Made by a program: the position numbers and the translations under genes. A stretch of DNA of 64,000 nt from an uncultured Bacteroidales bacterium. GTDB taxonomy: Bacteria; Bacteroidota; Bacteroidia; Bacteroidales; Bacteroidaceae. The notes beneath the pieces were generated by a model. The model had not been told where the DNA came from. It made no database searches and was given only the letters and a program-made list of their open reading frames with translations. This document shows, piece after piece, positions 57,467 through 64,000 of this stretch. Numbering within the stretch: the stretch's first letter is position 1; every line of letters begins with the position of its first letter. The stretch lies in contig CADAGX010000008.1 of NCBI GenBank assembly GCA_902787575.1, positions 1 to 64,000 on the forward strand, in the 5' to 3' direction.

Positions 57467-60388
57467 TTAATATCCGAACACTTCCTCGAGCGAAACGCGA
57501 CGGATGGGAGCAATCTGCTCGAGTGCCTTCATGTCGAGTTCCTTCTCGTCACCCAAGATGATGTAGCGTCCCACCTTGCCGGCCATCTGTGCCTTCTCGA
57601 AGTCGGTGATGTCCTGAAGCGTCACGTTCTGCAAATCCTCGAATATCTTCTTGTTCGGGTCGAAGTCGTATCCCTTGCGCTCGGCGGCCAGATAAGCATT
57701 GATGACACCGAACTTGGTGGTACGCTGGCTTGCCATCTGCTTTGTGACAGCATCTTTGGCGATGTCGAACGCCTTATCGCTCTGCGGCATATTGTCCACA
57801 ATCTCGCGGAAATGGCGCACGCAGTCCATCATCTTGTCGTTCTGTGTGATAATATGCGTGAAGTAGCTCTCCGTCTCACCCTTCTTGCTGGGCAGATTAT
57901 AGTTGGCAAAAGCATTGTAAGCCAAGCCGCGTGCCTCGCGCATCTCCTGGAATACGATTCCGTTCATGCCGCCGCCGAAATACTCGTTGAAGAGCGTCAC
58001 GGTGGCTGCCTCGTCGAGGTTGGTGGCACGGCCCTCGTTGTAGAACATACGCATGTAGATGTTCTTTGCGTCGTACGGCGCAATCAGCACTTCAGGCTCG
58101 GCCGTCAGTTGCGCCACGTAAGGTTCGCCCTCGGGAACGGGCAGGAACTTCTCGGGCACGGCATGCACCTTCTCCACCACCTCGGCCAGTGCCTTCTCCG
58201 ACAGCGGGCCGTAGTAGCAAACGCGGTGCTCGTAGCTGGAAAGATTCTTCAGCAGGTCGAGCAGTTCCTGCGGTTTGGTTTCGCGCAGCTGAGCTTCGCT
58301 CATTACGTCGCGAGCAGCGTTGCGTGCACCGTACATGCCGTACTGGAACAGCGTGCTGAAGCACTGGCGCTGGTCCTGCTTGTTGTCCTGACGGTTCTTG
58401 AGTATCAGTGCCACGCCCTGTGCGTAAGCCTCTTCGTCGGCCTTCGCATCGGTGAGCAAGCTCTCGAGCAGCGTCAACGCAGCCTCCATATTCTCGCCCA
58501 GACCCGTGAGAACGATATCCATATGGTCGGAACCGACGGATATATAGTACGAGCAGGCCAGTTTGTAGAACTCCTGCTTCACTTCGGCAGCCGACATTTT
58601 CGATGTGCCGATGTATTCGAGATACTGCGAAGCCACGTCGTAGCGGTTGTCATCCTCGTTGCCGAATTCGTAGCGGAAGGCCAGCGTGAAGAGGTCGTTC
58701 TCCATATTCTGCTTATAGATGACGGGCAGACGGTCTGCAATGGAGAAATGCGAAAGGTCCTTTTGGAAATCGAGGAACTGCGGCTGAATGGGCTCCACCT
58801 CGGTCTCCTGAACGGCTTTCACAAAGTCGCTCACCTGGTCGCGGTTCGTAGGAATCGGCGTGATGGCCGGTTTGTCTATCTTCTTCTGTGTCTCATCCAC
58901 GCCCTGACGCTTGTAAACGGTCACGTAGCCGTCGGTAAAGAAGCGGTTGGCAAAGGCTACGAGTTCGTCCTTCGTGATGGTGGAGAGGCGGTCGAGCGAC
59001 TTCACCTGCTGCTCCCACTCGATGCCGTTGATGAAGGCGTCGAGCATCTTGCTGACACGAGCGCGGTTGTTGTCCAGCGCACGCAGTTCAGAGAGTTTGT
59101 AGTTATTAATGGTAGATACGAGCAGATCCTCCGAGAAATCTCCCTTCTTCAGTTTCTCTATCTCGCCCAGCATCAGGTCTTTCACCTCCTCGAGTGTCTG
59201 TCCTTCCTTAGGCACGCCGAAGAGCAGGAAGAGTCCGTAGTCTTGCATACCTTCCACTTCGCTTCCGGCCTGCATCACCTTCATTTGCTGGTTCAAGTCG
59301 AGGTCGAAGAGGCCGGCCTTTCCGTTCGTTAACACGGCATCCACCAGCGTCAGCGTGTCGAGCTGCAGCGAAGAAGCCTTCTCAGAGCGCCAGCCCATCC
59401 ACACATTCTCAGCCTCGAGGCCTACAACCGTAGTATCCACAGGAGCTGCGATGGGTTCCAATGCGGGGAACTCGGGCTGCGACACGTCGTCGCCCGGCTG
59501 CCACTCGCCGAAATACTTCTTGATGATAGCCAGCGTCTGCTCGGGGTCGAAGTCTCCGGCCATACAGATAGCGACGTTGTTGGGCACGTACCACTTGCGG
59601 AAATAATTCTTGATGTTTGTAATCGAAGGATTCTTCAGGTGTTCCTGCGTTCCGATAGTTGTCTGTGTACCATACGGATGCTCGGGGAAGAGTTTTGCCA
59701 GCATGGCGTAATACTGCTTGCGGCTGTCGCTTGTCAGACCGATGTTGTATTCCTCGTACACAGCTTCCAACTCGGTGTGGAAGCCGCGGATTACCATATT
59801 CTGGAAGCGGTCGGCCTGAATCTTGGCCCAGTTCTCCACTTCGTTGGACGGGATATCCTCGGTGTAGCACGTCACATCGTTGCTCGTGAAGGCGTTTGTT
59901 CCCTCGGCACCGATGGCAGCCATCAGCTTGTCGTACTCGTTTGGAATGAAATACTGCGCGGCTACCTGCGAGACGCTGTCAATCTCGTGGTACTTCTGGC
60001 GGCGCACCTCGGGATCGACAATTGTGCGATACTCCTCGTAGCGCGATTCTATCTCATCGAGCAGCGGCTGTTCGGCCTCCGGGTTGTTGGTGCCGAACTG
60101 CTTCGTGCCTTTGAACATCAAGTGCTCCAGATAATGTGCCAAACCAGTCGTCTCGGCCGGGTCGTTCTTCGAGCCTGTGCGCACGGCAATGTAAGTCTGG
60201 ATGCGCGGCTTCTCACGGTTTACCGAGAGGTACACCTTCAATCCGTTATCAAGCGTGTAGATGCGAGTCTGCATCGGGTCGCCTTTCACAACCTCATATG
60301 CGCTTTTTCCCTTCTGGGCCACGAAATAGGCCACGGCGGCTGCCGCAATGACGCAAAGCAATACCGCAAAGATTTTCTTTGTCTTCAT
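57467..60388 (-). CDS. M16-family (pitrilysin-like) peptidase, full-length two-domain form
   Basis: 973 residues from the ATG at 60388 (MKTKKIFAVLLCVIAAAAVA, a signal anchor). The zinc motif HYLEH (85-89; H-x-x-E-H) is followed by the downstream Glu in ELEAVYEEYN. The second half (about residue 500 on, beginning DFQKDLSHFSIADRLP) repeats the M16 fold with GMNGIVFQEMREARGLAYNA. One polypeptide holds both halves that form the clamp. Likely periplasmic peptide degradation. Divergent from glyS, with mirror-image -7 boxes 40 bp apart. Confidence 0.9.
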   Translation of the reverse strand: MKTKKIFAVLLCVIAAAAVAYFVAQKGKSAYEVVKGDPMQTRIYTLDNGLKVYLSVNREKPRIQTYIAVRTGSKNDPAETTGLAHYLEHLMFKGTKQFGTNNPEAEQPLLDEIESRYEEYRTIVDPEVRRQKYHEIDSVSQVAAQYFIPNEYDKLMAAIGAEGTNAFTSNDVTCYTEDIPSNEVENWAKIQADRFQNMVIRGFHTELEAVYEEYNIGLTSDSRKQYYAMLAKLFPEHPYGTQTTIGTQEHLKNPSITNIKNYFRKWYVPNNVAICMAGDFDPEQTLAIIKKYFGEWQPGDDVSQPEFPALEPIAAPVDTTVVGLEAENVWMGWRSEKASSLQLDTLTLVDAVLTNGKAGLFDLDLNQQMKVMQAGSEVEGMQDYGLFLLFGVPKEGQTLEEVKDLMLGEIEKLKKGDFSEDLLVSTINNYKLSELRALDNNRARVSKMLDAFINGIEWEQQVKSLDRLSTITKDELVAFANRFFTDGYVTVYKRQGVDETQKKIDKPAITPIPTNRDQVSDFVKAVQETEVEPIQPQFLDFQKDLSHFSIADRLPVIYKQNMENDLFTLAFRYEFGNEDDNRYDVASQYLEYIGTSKMSAAEVKQEFYKLACSYYISVGSDHMDIVLTGLGENMEAALTLLESLLTDAKADEEAYAQGVALILKNRQDNKQDQRQCFSTLFQYGMYGARNAARDVMSEAQLRETKPQELLDLLKNLSSYEHRVCYYGPLSEKALAEVVEKVHAVPEKFLPVPEGEPYVAQLTAEPEVLIAPYDAKNIYMRMFYNEGRATNLDEAATVTLFNEYFGGGMNGIVFQEMREARGLAYNAFANYNLPSKKGETESYFTHIITQNDKMMDCVRHFREIVDNMPQSDKAFDIAKDAVTKQMASQRTTKFGVINAYLAAERKGYDFDPNKKIFEDLQNVTLQDITDFEKAQMAGKVGRYIILGDEKELDMKALEQIAPIRRVSLEEVFGY

Positions 60389-60420
60389 AATAATAAATGT
60401 ATTTACATCAATTTCTCGCG

Positions 60421-60428
60421 CAAAGGTA
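60421..60428 (-). promoter_or_regulatory. -7 promoter element of the M16 peptidase
   Basis: Minus strand TACCTTTG, mirror image of 60452-60459. Confidence 0.5.
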
Positions 60429-60451
60429 GCACTTTTCTCCCGAAAATGTCG

Positions 60452-60459
60452 TACCTTTG
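60452..60459 (+). promoter_or_regulatory. -7 promoter element of glyS
   Basis: Plus strand TACCTTTG, about 40 bp before the ATG at 60500. No clear -33 box; it faces away from the M16 promoter. Confidence 0.5.
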
Positions 60460-60499
60460 CCCCAGAAAATAACAAAACACATATAATACACACAAAAGC

Positions 60500-62044
60500 A
60501 TGGCACAACAAGAAGATGTTTTCAAGAAAATCGTGTCGCACTGCAAGGAGTACGGCTTTGTCTTCCCCTCGAGCGACATATACGACGGTCTGGGCGCCGT
60601 CTACGACTACGGACAGAATGGCGTAGAACTGAAGAACAACATCAAACAATACTGGTGGCAGTCGATGGTGCTGCTGCATCAGAATATCGTGGGCATCGAC
60701 GCAGCCATCTTCATGCACCCCACCACGTGGAAGGCCAGCGGACACGTGGATGCCTTCAACGATCCTCTCATCGACAACCGCGATTCCAAGAAACGTTATC
60801 GCGCCGACGTGCTCATCGAGGACCAGTTGGCCAAGTACGACGAGAAGATAGAGAAAGAAGTAGAGAAAGCTCGCAAGCGTTTCGGCGACTCGTTCGACGA
60901 GCAGCAATACCGTTCTACCAGCGCACGCGTATTGGAGCATCAGGCCAAACGCGACGCACTGCACGAACGCTTCGCCAAAGCCATGAACGACAATAACCTC
61001 GACGAACTGCGCCAGATTATCCTCGACGAGGAAATCGTATGCCCCATCAGCGGAACGCGCAACTGGACCGAGGTGCGTCAGTTCAACCTGATGTTCAAGA
61101 CCGAAGTGGGAAGCACCGCCGACGGCGCATCGACCATCTATCTGCGTCCTGAGACGGCTCAGGGCATCTTTGTGAACTATCTGAACGTGCAGAAGACGGG
61201 CCGTATGAAACTGCCCTTCGGCATCGCACAGATTGGCAAGGCCTTCCGCAACGAGATTGTGGCACGCCAGTTCATCTTCCGTATGCGCGAGTTCGAGCAG
61301 ATGGAAATGCAGTTCTTTGTGAAACCCGGCACCGAGCTCGAATGGTTTGAGAGCTGGAAAAAGACGCGCATGGCATGGCATCAGGCTTTGGGCTTCGGCG
61401 CAGAGAACTATCGCTTCCACGACCACGACAAGTTGGCGCACTATGCTAATGCGGCCACCGACATCGAATTCCACATGCCCTTCGGTTTCAAGGAAGTGGA
61501 AGGCATCCATTCGCGTACGAACTTCGACCTCTCGCAGCACGCCAAGTACAGCGGCAAGAAGATTGAATACTTCGACCCCGAGACGAACGAGAGCTACACG
61601 CCCTACGTCATCGAAACGTCGATTGGCGTGGACCGCATGTTCCTCTCCGTCATGTGTCACAGCTTCGAAGAAGAGCAACTGCCCGGCGGCGAAACGCGCA
61701 CCGTGCTGCATTTGCCCGCCGCACTGGCTCCCGTCAAGCTGGCAGTCTTCCCACTGACCAAGAAAGACGGGCTGCCCGAGAAGGCACAGCAGATTGTGGA
61801 CGACCTGCGTTTCCACTTCAACTGCAAGTACGAGGAGAAGGATCAGATAGGCAAGCGCTACCGCCGCATGGACGCCATTGGCTGTCCTTACTGCGTCACT
61901 GTCGATCCGCAAACGCTGGAAGACGACACCGTCACCCTGCGCGACCGCGACACCATGCAGCAACGCCGCGTGGCCATCGCCGACCTGCGCTCCATCATCG
62001 AAGATCAGGTGAGCATCACATCGCTGCTCAAGAAGCTGCTGTAA
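60500..62044 (+). CDS. glyS: Glycyl-tRNA synthetase (class II, alpha2 type)
   Basis: 514 residues. Class II motifs: FNLMFKTEVGS, TIYLRPETAQGIFVNYLN, PFGIAQIGKAFRNEI, RQFIFRMREFEQMEMQFF and ETSIGVDRMFL. It attaches glycine to tRNA-Gly. The C-terminal anticodon-binding domain (about 410 on) ends VSITSLLKKLL. Cytoplasmic and essential. FKBP-like lipoprotein starts 10 bp after its stop. Confidence 0.95.
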   Translation: MAQQEDVFKKIVSHCKEYGFVFPSSDIYDGLGAVYDYGQNGVELKNNIKQYWWQSMVLLHQNIVGIDAAIFMHPTTWKASGHVDAFNDPLIDNRDSKKRYRADVLIEDQLAKYDEKIEKEVEKARKRFGDSFDEQQYRSTSARVLEHQAKRDALHERFAKAMNDNNLDELRQIILDEEIVCPISGTRNWTEVRQFNLMFKTEVGSTADGASTIYLRPETAQGIFVNYLNVQKTGRMKLPFGIAQIGKAFRNEIVARQFIFRMREFEQMEMQFFVKPGTELEWFESWKKTRMAWHQALGFGAENYRFHDHDKLAHYANAATDIEFHMPFGFKEVEGIHSRTNFDLSQHAKYSGKKIEYFDPETNESYTPYVIETSIGVDRMFLSVMCHSFEEEQLPGGETRTVLHLPAALAPVKLAVFPLTKKDGLPEKAQQIVDDLRFHFNCKYEEKDQIGKRYRRMDAIGCPYCVTVDPQTLEDDTVTLRDRDTMQQRRVAIADLRSIIEDQVSITSLLKKLL

Positions 62045-62054
62045 TTTTCGAGCT

Positions 62055-62750
62055 ATGAGGTTTCAGGTTTCAGGTTTCAGGTTTGCGCCGCTGCGCTTGA
62101 TGTTTGCCATCGGTCTGCTGGCCCTCGTCTCCTGCTCAGAGAAGAACGACGAGTGGGATCCCTACTACGACTGGGCTGGCCGCAACGCCCGGTGGTTTGA
62201 GCAGGTGGCCGACAGTGCCCGCACTGCCATAGCTGCAGCAAAAGCCACTTACGGCGAGGCGTGGGAAGAGCACTGCGAGTGGCGCATGTACAAGACGCTG
62301 CTCAAGACGCAGGACACGCCCGGTGCACTCACCGACAGCATCTGCGTGCACATCCTGCCCCGGGCGCCCAAAGAAGAGGCCGACACCGTGAGCCCAGCAC
62401 TGACAGACAAAGTGAGGCTCCACTTCCGCGGCTGGACGATGAAGACCGAATACGAAACAGCAACAGGCAGTCGCGAAGCATCGATGGCCGTCTTCACGCA
62501 GACGTACTACGGGCCGTTCAATCCGCAGACTGCGATGCCGCAACTCATGGAGGTGAAAAGCACCATCGAAGGCTACGCCACCGCCTTGCAATACATGGTA
62601 CGCGGCGACGATTGGCTCGTTTACATCCCGCAGCAGTTGGCATACAAGGAGAAAGACTCCGAAGCCATCCCGGCATACAGCACACTGCTCTTCCGGCTCA
62701 ATCTGGTTGCCATCTACCGCGCCGGTACCACGGTGCCCGACTGGAAATAA
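62055..62750 (+). CDS. FKBP-type peptidyl-prolyl isomerase-like lipoprotein
   Basis: 231 residues. Lipobox LLALVSC puts the acylated Cys at 27. The C-terminal part (VRLHFRGWTMKT, VRGDDWLVYIPQQLAYKEKD, YSTLLFRLNLVAIY) matches the FKBP fold, so it may help fold proteins in the periplasm; several FKBP active-site aromatics are not evident. The signal peptide's first codons fall in four 7-bp repeats (62058-62085); Met16 at 62100 is a second start. Likely co-transcribed with glyS. Confidence 0.8.
   Translation: MRFQVSGFRFAPLRLMFAIGLLALVSCSEKNDEWDPYYDWAGRNARWFEQVADSARTAIAAAKATYGEAWEEHCEWRMYKTLLKTQDTPGALTDSICVHILPRAPKEEADTVSPALTDKVRLHFRGWTMKTEYETATGSREASMAVFTQTYYGPFNPQTAMPQLMEVKSTIEGYATALQYMVRGDDWLVYIPQQLAYKEKDSEAIPAYSTLLFRLNLVAIYRAGTTVPDWK
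62058..62085 (+). repeat. Four heptamer repeats inside the lipoprotein signal peptide
   Basis: AGGTTTC x3 and AGGTTTG, encoding RFQVSGFRF. Seven is not a multiple of three, so loss or gain of a unit shifts the frame. Confidence 0.85.
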
Positions 62751-62754
62751 AAAG

Positions 62755-62794
62755 CATTAAGCCCTCTGTTCCGCGCAAAACAGAGGGCTTAATG
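62755..62794. terminator. Strong bidirectional terminator
   Basis: CATTAAGCCCTCTGTT (62755-62770) and AACAGAGGGCTTAATG (62779-62794) form a perfect 16-bp stem with an 8-nt loop between the convergent FKBP-like gene and asd. Confidence 0.8.
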
Positions 62795-62834
62795 TATGCG
62801 TTTGGCGGCAGAAAGGAGCAGCCACAAGCAAACG

Positions 62835-63836
62835 TTATTCGTTCTTAATCAGCCACTCGGCAATCTGCACGGCATTCAGCGCCGCACCCTTCTTAATCTG
62901 GTCGCCCACGAGCCAGAAAGTCAGGCCGTTCGGGTTGGCCAAATCCTTGCGTATGCGCCCCACATACACATCGTCCTTGCCAGCAAGGAAAAGTGGCATG
63001 GGATAAACTTTGTTGGCAGGGTCGTCCATCAGCTGCACGCCTTCGCCTTGGCGAATGGCTTCGGCAAATGCCTCGGGTGCCACGGGTTGCTCCGTTTCCA
63101 CCCAGATGGCCTCACTGTGACTGCGTAGGCTGGGCACACGCACGCACATGGCTGAGCATGCGGCGTCGGTGTGCATAATCTTACGTGTCTCGTTGAACAT
63201 TTTCATTTCCTCCTTCGTGTAGCCGTTGTCGGTGAAGGAGTCGATTTGCGGTATCACGTTGTATGCCAACTGATAAGCGAACTTCTCCACAGTGGCGGGC
63301 TTGCCGTCGAGCACCTCGCGGTACTGCTGCTCAAGTTCGGCCATGGCGGCAGCACCGGCGCCGCTGGCTGCCTGATAAGATGCCACGTGTATGCGGCGTA
63401 TGTGGCTCAGCCGCTCGAGGCACTGCAGCACAACCACCATCATGATGGTCGTGCAGTTGGGATTCGCAATGATGCCGCGCGGACGGCACAGCGCATCGGC
63501 AGCGTTGCACTCGGGCACTACCAGAGGCACATCCTCGTCCATGCGGAAGGCTGAGCTGTTGTCTATCATCACTGCGCCGTGACGCGTGATGGTCTCAGCA
63601 AACTCCTTGCTCGTGCCACCGCCGGCACTCACAAAGGCATAGTCCACACCGCGGAAGTCGTCGTTGTGTTGCAGCAGTTTCACCTCCACTTCCTTCCCAC
63701 GGAACATATACTTTCGGCCGGCACTCCGCTGGCTGCCGAAGAGCAGCAGTTCGTCTACCGGAAAATTACGCTCGTCCAACACGTGCAGGAGTTCCTGCCC
63801 CACGGCGCCACTGGCGCCAACAATAGCCACTTTCAT
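62835..63836 (-). CDS. asd: Aspartate-semialdehyde dehydrogenase
   Basis: 333 residues. NADP motif [10 protein letters not shown] (7-16), catalytic Cys128 in NPNCTTI, the substrate-binding SYQAASGAG and the His in [11 protein letters not shown]. Makes aspartate semialdehyde for lysine, threonine and methionine synthesis. Cytoplasmic. Good promoter upstream. Confidence 0.95.
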   Translation of the reverse strand: MKVAIVGASGAVGQELLHVLDERNFPVDELLLFGSQRSAGRKYMFRGKEVEVKLLQHNDDFRGVDYAFVSAGGGTSKEFAETITRHGAVMIDNSSAFRMDEDVPLVVPECNAADALCRPRGIIANPNCTTIMMVVVLQCLERLSHIRRIHVASYQAASGAGAAAMAELEQQYREVLDGKPATVEKFAYQLAYNVIPQIDSFTDNGYTKEEMKMFNETRKIMHTDAACSAMCVRVPSLRSHSEAIWVETEQPVAPEAFAEAIRQGEGVQLMDDPANKVYPMPLFLAGKDDVYVGRIRKDLANPNGLTFWLVGDQIKKGAALNAVQIAEWLIKNE

Positions 63837-63882
63837 CGTATACCTATTTTATATATAAGTTATCCTTTTTGGAAACTTGCTG

Positions 63883-63913
63883 CAAAGGTAAGGCAAAACG
63901 TCGGAACGCGAAA
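63883..63913 (-). promoter_or_regulatory. Promoter of asd
   Basis: Minus strand TTTC (63910-63913), 19 nt, TACCTTTG (63883-63890), about 47 bp before the start codon. Confidence 0.6.
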
Positions 63914-64000
63914 GAAAAACCGCTTTTCTTTTGCATTTCTCGCGTTTATTCGTGCTTTGGCCTTTGTTCGAAGGTACTTTCGCTCGACAGAAACAAAAAA

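Noticed and set aside
57290-59332. A 680-residue plus-strand open frame
   Set aside because: Antisense to the M16 peptidase and GT2 start; no family resemblance.
60389-61963. Upstream extension of the M16 frame
   Set aside because: It is antisense to glyS and lies before the M16 promoter.

Overview
The window looks like a chromosomal segment of a Bacteroidales bacterium, probably a fairly GC-rich Prevotella-like gut or rumen species (genus uncertain). The evidence is: repeated Bacteroidetes-type promoters (TAnnTTTG at -7, TTTG-like at -33, about 19-21 nt apart) and few purine-rich ribosome sites; a SprA/Sov-type 2617-residue outer-membrane protein; an N-succinylornithine-type ArgF'; Bacteroidetes-style fasciclin and FKBP lipoproteins; and secreted glucuronoxylan enzymes. 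Most genes are GC-rich, but two AT-rich patches (about 260-1500 and 30.1-34.4 kb) and a repeat-filled intergenic island (34.4-36.15 kb) look acquired or decayed.

Layout. 1-1.5 kb: edge of a replication-initiator-like gene, an aldo/keto reductase remnant and a membrane-anchored hypothetical. 1.9-9.9 kb: CE15 glucuronoyl esterase, secreted GDPD, Xaa-Pro aminopeptidase and a large GH115 alpha-glucuronidase; CE15 plus GH115 would strip glucuronate side chains from xylan. 10-15.1 kb: gamma-carbonic-anhydrase-like protein and two tandem fasciclin lipoproteins. 15.3-30.1 kb (all minus): a long arginine/proline cluster read as argR - GNAT - argG - [DUF559]argC - argD - XRE/cupin regulator - acyl-CoA ligase - proC - proB - proA - TldD-like duplicated protease - argF', much of it joined by 4-bp ATGA overlaps. 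30.3-33.8 kb: a McrBC type IV restriction system. 33.8-36.15 kb: no intact protein gene but tRNA-Phe, tRNA-Pro, an iteron-rich inverted-repeat element and several families of palindromic repeats. 36.15-49.8 kb: secreted OB-fold protein, cysQ, ruvA, an ABC exporter and sprA. 50-54.4 kb (plus): yicC-gmk-nadD-ispF-GDPD-HAD lipoprotein. 54.5-57.4 kb (minus): GT2-radC-sufT-like-lpxH. 57.5-63.8 kb: M16 protease divergent from glyS, FKBP-like lipoprotein, and asd.

Most notable: (1) a DUF559 nuclease-like ORF flanked by inverted GC-rich palindromic repeats, inserted between argG and argC and fused in frame to ArgC, whose own start codon has gone; (2) a 189-bp tract of strict 7-bp periodicity between argG and its upstream gene, with smaller heptamer arrays elsewhere, one inside a lipoprotein signal peptide; (3) a ~350-bp element with ~31-bp inverted ends and about eleven GTGTAGGTT-like iterons; (4) a family of cruciform elements whose stems differ by compensatory changes; (5) a TldD-type protease duplicated end to end, with the second half lacking the metal motif.
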